This document shows, piece by piece, positions 18,136-27,895 of a DNA stretch of 64,000 nt. The notes under the pieces were generated by a model. That model did not search any database and was not told the origin of the DNA. It saw nothing but the letters and a program-made list of their open reading frames with translations. Origin of the DNA: Verrucomicrobiota bacterium (lineage in GTDB: Bacteria > Verrucomicrobiota > Verrucomicrobiia > Palsa-1439); assembly GCA_003164675.1 (NCBI GenBank), contig PLTX01000060.1, positions 1-64,000 of the forward strand, in the 5' to 3' direction. Both the position numbers and the translations under genes were made by a program. Every line of letters begins with the position of its first letter. Positions within the stretch are counted from its first letter, which is position 1.

Positions 18136-20086
18136 ATGTCGGGCAGTACGTCCACACTCGGGCCAAATGCAGGTGGAGAATCTATTTCACCATGGTTCCG
18201 TTGGAGCATCGTGCTTGGCGGCGGGATGATCGTCCTGGCGGCCCTCGCCACCTACCACAATAGCTTCGCGGTGCCTTTTATTCTGGACGACAGGTTCTCG
18301 ATCACCGAGAACCCGAGGATACAGCACCTGTGGCCTGTCTGGGATGCCCTCAGGCCCCTGAGCCATTCGACGGTCGGGGGGCGCCCCATGGTCAATTTCT
18401 CATTTGCACTTAACTACGCCCTCGGAGGTTTGGCCGTTTGGGGGTATCACGCGCTGAATCTGGCCATCCATATTCTCGCGGGTTTGACGTTGTTTGGCAT
18501 CGTGCGCCGAACGTTACTGCGACCATCGTTACGCGAACGGTTTGGCACTTCGGCGCTACGGCTGGCACTGGCGGTGGCAGTTCTATGGACAATCCATCCG
18601 TTGCAAACGGAAGCGGTGACTTACATATCCGAGCGCGCTGAGTCGCTGATGGGGTTGTTCTATTTGCTGACCTTGTATTGTTTCATTCGCGGGGCGGAAT
18701 CGCAAAGGCCTTGGCCGTGGTTCAGGCTATCGGTGGTGACCTGCCTTCTGGGCATGGCGAGCAAGGAAGTGATGGTGACGGCTCCCGTGATGGTGCTGTT
18801 GTACGATCGGACATTTGTCAGCGGGAGCTTTGGGGAATCCATGGACGCGGCACCGGCGGCTGTATCTGGGTCTGGCTGGCACGTGGGTGTTGCTGGGTTA
18901 TCTGATGCTTGGTCTGCACTATCGGGCGATCGGGTATGGTCTCGGGATTCCCTGGTGGGCCTACGCGCTGACCGAGTGCCGGGCGGTGGCGCACTATCTG
19001 CGGCTGGCCCTCTGGCCGCATCCGTTGGTTTTCGATTACGGGGTGGCCAACATCATTATCTGGCACATTGCGGACGTGGCATCGTCCGCGTCGATGCTGG
19101 CTCTCCTCGTGGCGGGTGTTTTGCTTGCACTGAAGCGGCGACCATTCCTCGGCTTTGTTGGCGCATGGTTTTTTGTGATTTTGGCCCCAGCCTCCAGCGT
19201 CGTACCGGTAGCGTCGCAACCAATGGCGGAACACCGGATGTACCTTCCGTTGGCGGCGGTGGTCGCGTTAGGGGTGATGGGGATCAATGCGCTGTTGGGG
19301 CGACGTAGCGGCGCGGTGTTTCTGGCGCTGGCCGTGGGACTCGGATTCCTGACCATACGGCGGAATGAAGATTATCGCACCGAGTTGTCCATTTGGAACG
19401 ATACGCTCGCCAAATGCCCGGGCAATGTGCGCGCCCGCCTGGGCCTCGTGTTGTTACGCGCGGGCAAAGTGCAGGAAGCGATTGACCAGTACGAGCAGGT
19501 GCTGGCGGTCAATCCCCATTGGTCCAGCGCTCACAACGATCTGGCGAATGCCCTGCGACGGGCCGGCCGGGTGGACGAAGCGATTGCGCATTATAATCAA
19601 GCTCTGCAGATTGAGCCGCACCTTTTTGAAGCGCACTACGGTCTTGCCGCCACCTGGAAACAGGCAGGCAGACTTGACGAAGCAATCCAACAGTACCGGC
19701 AGGCGGTGGAGATCAGGCCCGATTTTGCGATGGCACGCAACGACCTCGGAAATACCCTGTTGCAAACGGGCAAGATTCAGGATGCGATTGGGCAGTTTGA
19801 ACAGGCGCTGCGAATTGACCCTGCCTGTTTAGAGGCGCATAACAACCTGGGCAACGCACTCGTGCAGTCCGGCGACCTCACGGAAGCCGCCCGCCAGTAT
19901 CGTCAGGCGCTGGAGATTCAGCCCAACTACATGCTGGCACACTACAATCTGGGAATGTTGCTGGCGCAACAGGGCAAGATAGACGAGGCCATCTTGCATC
20001 TGGAGCGCGCGCACGAACTGGCGCCCGACCGTGAGGATATCCGCCACAGTCTCGACGAAGTGCGCCGTGTCGGGAGAAAGGATTAA
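18136..20086 (+). pseudogene. TMTC-like glycosyltransferase with TPRs, paralogue 3, frameshifted
   Basis: The two halves of one protein lie in different frames. From ATG 18136 the first frame encodes GT-C helices (FILDDRFSI; HPLQTEAVTYISERAESLMG) closely similar to the 9286 paralogue, as far as RTFVSGSFGES near 18840. The homologous continuation (WTRHRRLYLGLAGTWVLLGY) is in the next frame and runs with more helices and about seven TPRs to 20086. Removing a single base near 18841 (the A between TCC and TGG) restores the frame and aligns with SFRELWRRRGVLYVGLAS of paralogue 1. Either a recent inactivating insertion or an assembly error; the site is not a long homopolymer. Both halves otherwise look under coding constraint. 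Confidence 0.8.
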
Positions 20087-20123
20087 TTTGCCGGATGAGG
20101 ACGGCGAGTCCAGGACCTGGCCA

Positions 20124-20939
20124 ATGAGCGACAGACCATTGATCGCCGATATTTCGGCGGCGCGAAATCGACTGCGTGTCACCAGCGCGGACCGCGTGGA
20201 ATTTCTGCACGGCCAGTGCACGAATGACATTAAGAGGTTGGGCGTGGGAGAAACTTGTTACGCTGCATTTCTGGACGCAAAAGGGAAAATGCGTGGAGAA
20301 GGGCACGTCATTTGCCAATCGGACGCGTTTCTGCTGGAAACAAGCCCCGGGCTGGCGCCGTCACTGGAGAAATTTATCATCACGGAAGACGTGATGATCG
20401 AGGACATGAGCGCGGCACTTGGGGAGTGGCTAATGATTGGCAGTGCGCGGGCGAACCTGCCGGCCGACGCAGTGACATTCTCGCACGTGCTTGGGTTGGG
20501 CGTTATCAGCGGCGAACGGATGACGGCAACGATCGATGCCGAGGTGTTGGAAGCACTACGCATCGAAGCGGGAGTGCCGCGTTGGGGCGTGGATATGGAT
20601 GAGAACACGATTCCCGACGAAGCGGGCCTGGAAAAACGGGCCATCAACTACGATAAGGGATGTTATATCGGCCAGGAAACCATTGCGCGAATCAAGACGT
20701 ACGGTCATGTGAATCGCCAGCTGGTGCAGCTGGCGTTGACGGGACGGGATCTGCCGGCGCGAGGCGACAAGATTGTTGCGGACGGGCGCGAAGTGGGGCA
20801 GGTGACGAGCGCGGTATTCTCCTCGCGACTTGGCAAACCGCTGGCGCTCGGATATGTTCGGCGCGAGTGGGCGGCGACGGGCGTCACGCTCAAATGGAAC
20901 AATCAACCTGTGGAGGTATGGAAAGTATGCGGCGAATGA
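20124..20939 (+). CDS. ygfZ: YgfZ/GcvT-like folate-binding protein
   Basis: A 271-residue protein of the YgfZ family, paralogous to glycine-cleavage T protein and involved in folate-dependent maintenance of certain iron-sulfur enzymes. The diagnostic motif KGCYIGQE, with its reactive Cys, is at about residues 178-185. The FLHGQCTNDIKRL segment near 25 and the C-terminal beta-barrel (LGYVRREW) also fit. ATG 20124 has AGGA upstream and gives the usual N-terminus. The gene overlaps the following cyclophilin gene, so the two are co-transcribed. Confidence 0.88.
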   Translation: MSDRPLIADISAARNRLRVTSADRVEFLHGQCTNDIKRLGVGETCYAAFLDAKGKMRGEGHVICQSDAFLLETSPGLAPSLEKFIITEDVMIEDMSAALGEWLMIGSARANLPADAVTFSHVLGLGVISGERMTATIDAEVLEALRIEAGVPRWGVDMDENTIPDEAGLEKRAINYDKGCYIGQETIARIKTYGHVNRQLVQLALTGRDLPARGDKIVADGREVGQVTSAVFSSRLGKPLALGYVRREWAATGVTLKWNNQPVEVWKVCGE

Positions 20940-21517
20940 TGTGGCTGGTGGGTGTGGTGGCAATCGGACTTTTTTTGAAAGGAACCAGTGTCATGGCAGC
21001 GGATACAGATCAGGTCGCGGTGGTCGAAACCAAGCTTGGGAAAATCGTCATTGAGTTTTACGACAAGGATGCGCCGAAGACCGTGGCGAACTTCATCAAG
21101 CTCGCCCAACAGGGCTTCTATGATGGCACGACATTCCATCGGGTGATTCCCGGTTTCATGATTCAGGGAGGAGATCCGAACAGCAAGAGCCCGGACCGCA
21201 GCACGCATGGCAAGGGCGGGCCTAGCTACACGGTGGAGGCAGAGATCAAGCGCGATCACGTCCGCGGCACCGTGGCCACGGCGCGGCTCGGCGACCAGGT
21301 CAACCCGGACAAGCGGTCGAGCGGCAGCCAGTTTTTCATCAACGTCAACGACAACAGCTCACTGAATGGGGGCTACACGGTGTTTGGGAACGTGATTGCG
21401 GGGATGGATGTCGCCGACAAGATCGCGAACGTCCCGCGCGACGAGCGCGACAATCCGAACGACCGGGTGGAGATGAAAGTATCCATCACGACTCGAGCGG
21501 AGGCCCTCAAGAAGTAG
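20927..21517 (+). CDS. Exported cyclophilin-type peptidyl-prolyl isomerase
   Basis: A 196-residue protein with a signal peptide (MRRMMWLVGVVAIGLF ending near VMAAD) and a complete cyclophilin domain: VETKLGKIVIEFYDKDAP, FHRVIPGFMIQGGDP (catalytic Arg and Phe), SGSQFFINV and YTVFGNVIAGMDV. It catalyses proline cis-trans isomerisation, here in the periplasm. Starts at 20918, 20927 and 20936 are all possible; 20927 has GGAGG about 10 bases upstream. It overlaps the end of ygfZ in another frame. Confidence 0.9.
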   Translation: MRRMMWLVGVVAIGLFLKGTSVMAADTDQVAVVETKLGKIVIEFYDKDAPKTVANFIKLAQQGFYDGTTFHRVIPGFMIQGGDPNSKSPDRSTHGKGGPSYTVEAEIKRDHVRGTVATARLGDQVNPDKRSSGSQFFINVNDNSSLNGGYTVFGNVIAGMDVADKIANVPRDERDNPNDRVEMKVSITTRAEALKK

Positions 21518-21530
21518 CGGGTCGAGGTAC

Positions 21531-21719
21531 ATGACGGCCCAGGAGATCGCGGTCGCATTGGAGCGGTTGGGTTGCCCATCGGAGAAATGCGTGGCGATGG
21601 CGGCGCAACTCGACCGGCGGGCGCGGATGGACGCGGCGCGGAGGGATGTGACATACGAATCGTCCCTGCAGCAACTGCTCGACCTGATGGCGAAAGGCTG
21701 GGCGAATAGCGAGCGATAA
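21531..21719 (+). CDS. Small protein of unknown function
   Basis: A 62-residue, mostly helical, charged protein that begins 14 bases after the cyclophilin stop with a good ribosome binding site (GTCGAGGTAC before ATG). It contains the stretch LERLGCPSEKCVAMAAQLDRR and two short helices. No signal peptide or membrane helix. I do not recognise the family. Its spacing suggests the end of the ygfZ-cyclophilin operon. Confidence 0.6.
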   Translation: MTAQEIAVALERLGCPSEKCVAMAAQLDRRARMDAARRDVTYESSLQQLLDLMAKGWANSER

Positions 21720-21948
21720 TCCCTCAAAATCAAGTTTTTTTGGTGAATTTGGCCACTTTCTGCATGTTGTGTTGTAGGATGAGTTTGCGGGTGTGACGTA
21801 GAAACCGCATTCGCACTGGGTTGTGACGTTTTTTTGCAGAAAAGTCTTGTATAAGAATCTCCTTCCTATATGATGTGCGACTGGAGAAGCAGACAAGGTT
21901 CACGGTGGCGAGGTGGTACAACGCTTTGCAGGAAAGGAGAGGGGACAG

Positions 21949-22647
21949 ATGAAAAGAGGTATTCTAATTGCGAGTGTGGTGTTGGCATCTGTTTTGATGG
22001 CTGTATCGAAATCTTCAGCTCAACAAATTGTCGAGTGGGATGTTTCAGGACACGGTAGCCCGGTTGACGCGACACTGGCAGCAAGCGGTGAGGCTGCAAA
22101 TTTGGCTTCGGTGCCGTCCTTGGGCCGGGTCACGACTCTCGCGACTGCGGCAGCGAATTCATTCAACAGCACCACTTGGAACATTACGGCGACGTTGAGC
22201 ACCAACACCAATTACATCTCGTTCACGGTCGCGCCGGCCGCAGGTTATCAGCTTACCCTGACAAGTCTGGACTACGCCATGAACGGTAGCAACACGGGTC
22301 CAGGGACGGATCAGTGGGGCTTTTCAACCGACGGCGGGTCAACATGGACGATGGAAAGCCCATTTCATGTGACGTACGCCTCGGTTACCTCCTTGAGCAA
22401 TTGGGATTTTGCGGACGTGGTGGCAACAGGTTCTGTTGAATTCCGCTTTTGGGCATATGGACTCACTTCGATTAACGGCGGAACATCCGCGGCTAACGGA
22501 ACCACGCGCATTCAGAACATTACCGGGAACGACTTGATTCTAAATGGAACCGTAGCTGCGGTTCCCGAGCCGTCAACGCTGAGCCTCATCGGACTTGGTG
22601 TTGTCGGTCTGTTGGCATTCTCACGCCGTCGGTTCTCACGCAGCTAG
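21949..22647 (+). CDS. PEP-CTERM sorting-domain protein 1
   Basis: A 232-residue exported protein. ATG 21949 follows GGAAAGGAGAGGGG, a very strong ribosome binding site. Residues 1-25 are a signal peptide. The mature part is rich in Thr, Ser, Asn and Gly, as expected for a beta-sandwich surface protein, with NGTxx-type Asn/Thr patches. The C-terminus is a textbook PEP-CTERM signal: VPEPSTLSLIGLGVVGLLAF, then a basic tail SRRRFSRS. Such tails are cut by an exosortase at the cell envelope; none is encoded in this window. A strong terminator follows, so the transcript is probably monocistronic. Confidence 0.88.
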   Translation: MKRGILIASVVLASVLMAVSKSSAQQIVEWDVSGHGSPVDATLAASGEAANLASVPSLGRVTTLATAAANSFNSTTWNITATLSTNTNYISFTVAPAAGYQLTLTSLDYAMNGSNTGPGTDQWGFSTDGGSTWTMESPFHVTYASVTSLSNWDFADVVATGSVEFRFWAYGLTSINGGTSAANGTTRIQNITGNDLILNGTVAAVPEPSTLSLIGLGVVGLLAFSRRRFSRS

Positions 22648-22680
22648 AACCAGGGCGTATTGTAATATCTGTCTTACTCG

Positions 22681-22720
22681 GAGAAGCGCGGCAAAGTTGC
22701 CGCGCTTCTCTTTTTGTTTT
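22681..22720 (+). terminator. Rho-independent terminator after PEP-CTERM gene 1
   Basis: A 14-base-pair perfect stem (GAGAAGCGCGGCAA paired with TTGCCGCGCTTCTC) with a two-base loop is followed by TTTTTGTTTT. It lies 34 bases after the PEP-CTERM stop and 34 bases before the next gene. This is the clearest terminator on the + strand of the window. Confidence 0.9.
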
Positions 22721-22753
22721 CTCGCTCTCGATGACTGGTGTAACCTGAACCCA

Positions 22754-24883
22754 ATGCAATTCCTGTTCAGAGCAGTTCGCTGGCTCTTTCAACAGCCATG
22801 GAAGGTGTATTTGGGCGTCTGCCTGGTTGTTGCGGTATTGGTATTCAGTCGGGCGCACGCCTGGGACCAGGCAACCCAAGCATTTGACAGGATGCTTCGT
22901 CCCCAATGGGCTCCGTCTTCCGTGCGGGTCCAGAGCGGGCGATTCTTCCTCGATAACGATCCTTACTACTGGATCACCGACGCACGGCAGATGGTGGAAA
23001 CTGGCGACTGGCGAATCCGATACACATATGCTGACAATGTTCCGTATGGTCGTGAGGTTCACTGGAGCCAATCCATCATGTGGTTGCTCGTCGCATTCGG
23101 CTATGTACGCCATCTCGTTACCGGTGAACCGATGCCAGTGGCGATCGAAGGCGCTTCGATATGGGTCAACCCGTTTCTTCTCGTTGTATTCACGGTCGGG
23201 TTCTCGTGGCTCATTTGTCGGCGGATGGGAGTTGCGGCCGGAGCCGTCTTTGCGCTGACGTTTGCCACGCTGCCTGACATAGACTGGATCTTTCACCCGC
23301 TTCGTGTGGGGCACCATGGTCTCCATGTGGCCTGTAGTATGGGGACAGTATTGTGTCTTGTGCTGGGTGGTTTGGGGTGGGTGGCGAAGCACCGAAGGGA
23401 CGCACCGGACGGAGACTCTGGTTCTGCCGCAAGGTTCTTTTGTCCGCTCCAACTCATGGATGAGGCAAGAGCGCGACGATACTTTCGGGCCGGCGGAGTT
23501 TTCACCGGGTTTGGGCTGTGGATTGGCGCGACGGTCCAGTTTTTTAGTGTTGGGGCACTTGCCGCAGGCGCCGTTTTATTGGCGTTTTTCATGCCGCCCC
23601 ACCTAACCAATCAAGACAGTGATTATGTCCCGGGGTTGTGGCGAACCTGGGGAATATGGGCCGCTATCACCGCGATTGTGTTCTATTTGGCTGAGTATTT
23701 TCCTTCCCACATGGCCATGCGGTTGGAGGTGAACAATCCCCTCTACGCGGTCAGCATCTATTGTGTCGGCGAGCTAATGGTGCAGCTTACCCGATGGCGA
23801 TCCGACGGCTGGCGCGCGAATCTCGGCAACTGGCTTCTGTTGGCGGTATCAGCCGGAGGAGTTGTGCTCGTTCCACTCTTGGTCATGCTCGGTCCACCCC
23901 AATGGCACAATATGCGGGACATTCAAATGTCGCGGTTGCATAATTTCATTCTGGAATTTTATACGTACCGGAATTTTCGTCCTGCCGATGCGTTGCAAGC
24001 GTGGTTCTTCAGGTCGTACGGAGTCCTTCCACTGTTTCTCTTGGGAGCGCTTGCGCTTTCGGGACCTCGTCGGACGCGACTCTACGAATGGGCCTCGCTA
24101 TGGATGTCGTTTTTTCTCTGCATGTTCTCGTTATTGCTGACGTTATGGCAAGTTCGTTGGGCGGGTTTGCACGCGGCGATGAGCATCTGGCTGATGGTTG
24201 TCGTTGGGCATATCGCGTGGCGAAACGCTCTCAGCGCGCCCGCCGCAAAGCGTCCCGTGGGTCTCATGGTCTTACTCAGCGGCGTGATTGTAGCTCAGGC
24301 CGTTTTCTTCACCGTCGCGGTATTCTCCGAACTACACGACATGCGCCGGGGAGACAGCGTGAAAAAAGAGTTTGTCGATGCCGCCATGAAAAAACATCTG
24401 GCCGAAGGGTTGGAGGCTGAGAGCCGGGGCAAGCCAATGCGCGTGATTTGCGAGCCCGACCTGGCGCCAGCGCTTTACTACTTTGGTCGCATCCAAACCG
24501 TTTCTTCGCTGTATTGGGAGAATCTCCAAGGACTGCATGATGCAACGGCATTCTTCACTGACCACGGTGATGCCGTGGCGAGACGAATTGCGAACGAGCG
24601 TGGGCTGACGCATGTAATCGTTTCCGGAAGCGATAACCTGCCAGCCCAGTTCAACTACATCAAGACCGGAAATATGACGGTGGCTGCCGCACAACCGACC
24701 TTACTGGCAAGGCTGTATCCGAAGCGTAGTGAAGCGCCACCTTGGATTGTTTTGGATCGGGATTTGACGCAGATCGGCCGACGGCAATTTACTCTTACTA
24801 CACCGCAAGGGCGCGCTTCTCTGCAGAGCTTGATGACCATTTACCGATTGGAGCCAACGAGGATGGATGGGCCTGCAGAATAG
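22754..24883 (+). CDS. STT3-like multi-pass membrane glycosyltransferase
   Basis: A 709-residue protein. ATG 22754 is chosen because the longer frame runs through the terminator. One helix near residue 20 is followed by an exported segment with FFLDNDPYYWITDARQM (about residues 64-80) and REVHWSQSIMWLL, resembling the acidic first loop of STT3/AglB-type oligosaccharyltransferases. About a dozen helices follow to residue about 560, then a soluble C-terminal domain of about 140 residues. It has no clear WWDYG motif, so it may be another GT-C enzyme. It is placed directly after a PEP-CTERM gene, which suggests a role in glycosylating surface proteins; this link is inference. Confidence 0.6.
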   Translation: MQFLFRAVRWLFQQPWKVYLGVCLVVAVLVFSRAHAWDQATQAFDRMLRPQWAPSSVRVQSGRFFLDNDPYYWITDARQMVETGDWRIRYTYADNVPYGREVHWSQSIMWLLVAFGYVRHLVTGEPMPVAIEGASIWVNPFLLVVFTVGFSWLICRRMGVAAGAVFALTFATLPDIDWIFHPLRVGHHGLHVACSMGTVLCLVLGGLGWVAKHRRDAPDGDSGSAARFFCPLQLMDEARARRYFRAGGVFTGFGLWIGATVQFFSVGALAAGAVLLAFFMPPHLTNQDSDYVPGLWRTWGIWAAITAIVFYLAEYFPSHMAMRLEVNNPLYAVSIYCVGELMVQLTRWRSDGWRANLGNWLLLAVSAGGVVLVPLLVMLGPPQWHNMRDIQMSRLHNFILEFYTYRNFRPADALQAWFFRSYGVLPLFLLGALALSGPRRTRLYEWASLWMSFFLCMFSLLLTLWQVRWAGLHAAMSIWLMVVVGHIAWRNALSAPAAKRPVGLMVLLSGVIVAQAVFFTVAVFSELHDMRRGDSVKKEFVDAAMKKHLAEGLEAESRGKPMRVICEPDLAPALYYFGRIQTVSSLYWENLQGLHDATAFFTDHGDAVARRIANERGLTHVIVSGSDNLPAQFNYIKTGNMTVAAAQPTLLARLYPKRSEAPPWIVLDRDLTQIGRRQFTLTTPQGRASLQSLMTIYRLEPTRMDGPAE

Positions 24884-25176
24884 ACCTGAGCGGGAGTGCG
24901 AGTCCATGGCAACTCGGGTGTGCCACGCGCTCCTTTGCACTGGCTTACTTGGTCTGTTGTCGATGCACCGTCACCGCCGCTCATAGTTAAAACGAGCGCC
25001 AACTTACTTCACGCCTGCGGGTCGTCCTGGAACACCGGGACGACCTGTTTGCTTTGCCTGACCCGGCGGCGCGGCCCTTTGTGGATTGATTTCTGGACAA
25101 TGAACTTCTGGATGCTACGATTCAGGATCGAAAGGCATACTCGTGCCCGGCACCCGGTGCACCCGAGCTTAATACT

Positions 25177-26763
25177 GTGTTGCGACAGGCGATTGTCAAA
25201 GTCACGTTGTTGATTGTCTTGTGGCACGTGACGGTGTCGGCGCGTGAAGTGCCGATTGTCATCCTGCATACCTGCGATCTGCATGGGAATATCCTGCCGA
25301 CGGAGAGCTACGAAGGCCAAACCAACGTGGGCGGCATCGCGCGTTGCGCGACGGTGATTCGCCAAATCCGCGAGCACGAGAAGAACGTCTTGCTGGTCGA
25401 TGCCGGCGACGCGATGCAGGGCACGCCGGTCAGTTTCCTCACGGGCGGTCAGGTGATGGTGAAGTGTCTCAACCAACTGCACTACGATTCGTGGACGTGG
25501 GGCAATCATGAGTTCGATTGGGGACTGGAAAAACTGGCCGCCAGCGCCGAGCGCGCCGAGATGCCGATTGTCGTTGCCAATGTGCGCCAAGCCAGGGATG
25601 GCGGGAACGCCTTTTCCCAACAAATCCTGTCACGGTTGAAACCCTATATCGTGAAGGAGGTCGATGGTGTCAAAGTGGGGATCATCGGTTTGGACACACC
25701 CGGTGTCCCGAGTTGGAGTCGTCCGCGGCTGATCCCGGGGCTGGAGTTTGTGGATTCCGTGGAGACGCTGCGGAGGGTTGTTCCCGAGGTCCGCGGCGCA
25801 GGGGCGCAGGTTCTTGTGTTGGTTTGCCATCAAGGATACCGGGAGGCGGGAGATGACCACGCCAATCAGATCAATGCGATCGCCCGCGACTTCCCCGAGT
25901 TGGACGTGATCATTGGCGCCCATACGCATCGCAACTTTCCGGAATTCAAGGTGAGCAACATCCTCTACTGCCAGGCGGACTATTATGGGATTTACCTGGG
26001 TCGCGTGGATCTGGTGTTTGACACGGAGAAGAGCCAGGTCGTCCGTCGGCGGTCCAACACATTGGTGATGGACGAGCACATCGCGTTTGATCCGGAGATA
26101 CTGAGGCTTACGGGCGGGGAAATCGACCGCGCGGAGAAGGTCTCCCGCGCTGCCATCGGCGAGGCGACCGATGATCTTTGGGTGCGAGCCTTGCCGCACA
26201 AAGAGACGCCAATTCACGACCTGATTTTCGATGCGATTGACGATGCGTTACGCGAACGCGGGGTGAAGGTGGACGCGATCGTGCATGGGATCGTCGAGAA
26301 CCGTATCGGGTTGAGGAAGGGCACGATCACCGTGGGCGATGTTTGGAAGGTTGTGCCGTATGAAAACACCATCGGGGTTGTCCAATTGACCCCGGCGGAT
26401 TTGCGCGAGGTGCTGGATGAGGATTGTGACATGTTCAACAACTCCGCCTTCCGCGGAATCTGGGGACTGAAATGGACATTCGATCCTGCCGCGAAGAAGG
26501 GCGAGCGTATCGTTGGTCTGCTTCGTGCGGACGGCTCGGCGTTGGATCAAACGCAACGGCTGGCCGTGGCGTTCAATAGTTACGATCTGGCCAGCGGCGG
26601 GCAACGGTGGAAACGGTTGCGCGAACTGGCGGACCAGCCCACATCAAGACTTGCAGAATACGATTTTCAGACGCGGGAAGCGGTCATCAACTACATTCGC
26701 AAGCAAGGGAAAATCAGCCCAACCATTGGCGGCTGGTGGACGGTCGTACCGGGACACAAGTAG
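25177..26763 (+). CDS. Exported 5'-nucleotidase/UshA-like metallophosphoesterase
   Basis: A 528-residue protein read from GTG 25177, with an N-terminal signal segment (LLIVLWHVTVSA). The dinuclear metal site is complete: HTCDLHGN (about 30), VDAGDAMQGTP (about 71), WGNHEFDWG (about 108), CHQGY and IGAHTH (about 247). The C-terminal 5'-nucleotidase domain begins near 330. The substrate-binding loop usually written NGGxIR reads HGIVENRIG here, so nucleotide specificity is uncertain; it may hydrolyse another phosphate ester. Relatives release phosphate and nucleosides in the periplasm. It stands alone, with gene-less flanks of about 290 and 280 bases. Confidence 0.85.
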   Translation: MLRQAIVKVTLLIVLWHVTVSAREVPIVILHTCDLHGNILPTESYEGQTNVGGIARCATVIRQIREHEKNVLLVDAGDAMQGTPVSFLTGGQVMVKCLNQLHYDSWTWGNHEFDWGLEKLAASAERAEMPIVVANVRQARDGGNAFSQQILSRLKPYIVKEVDGVKVGIIGLDTPGVPSWSRPRLIPGLEFVDSVETLRRVVPEVRGAGAQVLVLVCHQGYREAGDDHANQINAIARDFPELDVIIGAHTHRNFPEFKVSNILYCQADYYGIYLGRVDLVFDTEKSQVVRRRSNTLVMDEHIAFDPEILRLTGGEIDRAEKVSRAAIGEATDDLWVRALPHKETPIHDLIFDAIDDALRERGVKVDAIVHGIVENRIGLRKGTITVGDVWKVVPYENTIGVVQLTPADLREVLDEDCDMFNNSAFRGIWGLKWTFDPAAKKGERIVGLLRADGSALDQTQRLAVAFNSYDLASGGQRWKRLRELADQPTSRLAEYDFQTREAVINYIRKQGKISPTIGGWWTVVPGHK

Positions 26764-27044
26764 GTTGGCGGCGAGTTGGCTCAGTTGTTGTGCCGATGTG
26801 GTGCGGGAACTGACGGCGGGGAATGGCACTTCTTCCGGCAGGAGATCCCGTTGTCCTCTGCTCATCGCTCCCAATTGTCAATGTCGTCTCGATTACAATT
26901 CTGCACGTGCCAAGAACTTTATTGGCAAAATTCCCAGTACGTTTTTGGTGGTCCGTCCCACTTGCAGCATATTCAAACAAGGCCTATGTTAGGTAGTGGA
27001 GGGTTTCACGAGTTGGTGCGAGACCTGCTCGGAGAAGGGGAAGT

Positions 27045-27719
27045 ATGAAACCCATAGCGCTGATTGAGGTTGCCGCATCTGTTGCCGTGCTGACATGTGC
27101 CGGAATGACGCCTGCCAATGCTGTGATGACCCTCACTGCGATGACCCTCACATTGAGTGACGGAAGCGGCAATATTACAAACCTCAATGATAGCGGATCG
27201 GGAGCGATTTTTTTCAATGGGGCGCTGTCCGACAGTGTCTGGGACGTTAATGTTGATGTGGCTCTTACGTACCCAGACCTCGGCAGCCGAGCCGCCCCGG
27301 AGATTGACTTCGGCATTGAAGAGGCCGCCTCAACGGCACCCGGCACGCTAATATTCTTGCTCACATCAACCGGCTTCGGTCCTTTGGCGAACGACACGGG
27401 GACAGCTACGCTGGCAATAGCCGGTTCAGGGGGGAACGGCAGTGTTACCACGTACGGATTGGTAGACGGGTCAACGGTCGTTAACCTCGGTCCTTTTACG
27501 GGTGCCCCGTGGAGCGGGGAAGTCCAGACTAATGTTAGCGGTCTCGCATCAACATTCAGTATCGGCGAGGAAATCATCATCACTCACACTGTGGCTGGAT
27601 TGGGGCAGCAGGGCGATTTTGAGTTCTCTATTATTCCTGAACCGTCGGCATTCGTACTGGCAGCTGTCGGATTGGCGGGATTGTTGGTGGTGGGCCGCTG
27701 CCGCAAATGGCCGCAATAG
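27045..27719 (+). CDS. PEP-CTERM sorting-domain protein 2
   Basis: A 224-residue exported protein with an AAGGGGAAG ribosome binding site. Residues 1-26 form a signal peptide ending near TPANA. The body is Thr/Gly/Ser rich and probably all-beta. The C-terminus has IPEPSAFVLAAVGLAGLLVV followed by GRCRKWPQ, the PEP-CTERM arrangement of motif, helix and basic tail. It is not similar to PEP-CTERM protein 1 outside the signals. It is convergent with the OB-fold gene to its right. Confidence 0.85.
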   Translation: MKPIALIEVAASVAVLTCAGMTPANAVMTLTAMTLTLSDGSGNITNLNDSGSGAIFFNGALSDSVWDVNVDVALTYPDLGSRAAPEIDFGIEEAASTAPGTLIFLLTSTGFGPLANDTGTATLAIAGSGGNGSVTTYGLVDGSTVVNLGPFTGAPWSGEVQTNVSGLASTFSIGEEIIITHTVAGLGQQGDFEFSIIPEPSAFVLAAVGLAGLLVVGRCRKWPQ

Positions 27720-27798
27720 GCAGTCATAAGAACTGCCTGATCCCTCGAGTCGGTTATGTGCTGAAGGATGAGCGGCCTGGCAACGGGATTCAGCACCC
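27716..27798. repeat. Two inverted repeats between convergent genes
   Basis: AGGCAGT and ACTGCCT flank a seven-base loop just past the stop of PEP-CTERM gene 2. GTGCTGAA and TTCAGCAC flank about 23 bases a little further on. The first may act as a weak terminator, although no T run follows. The second has the layout of a short terminal-inverted-repeat element. Confidence 0.4.
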
Positions 27799-27895
27799 TG
27801 AGCCATGATCGCGGAGTTTCCCCGCCGGCAAATCTCCGGCTGCAAATGGTTGCGTAGAAGAAAGCACCAAGCGGCGCGTCAGATTCAGTTGCCCG

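Noticed and set aside
21915-21940. Sigma-54-like TGGTAC..TTTGCA before PEP-CTERM gene 1, and TTGGTGC..CTGCT near 27020 before gene 2
   Set aside because: The first has the wrong spacing. Both are so close to the start codon that the transcript would begin at or after the ribosome binding site.
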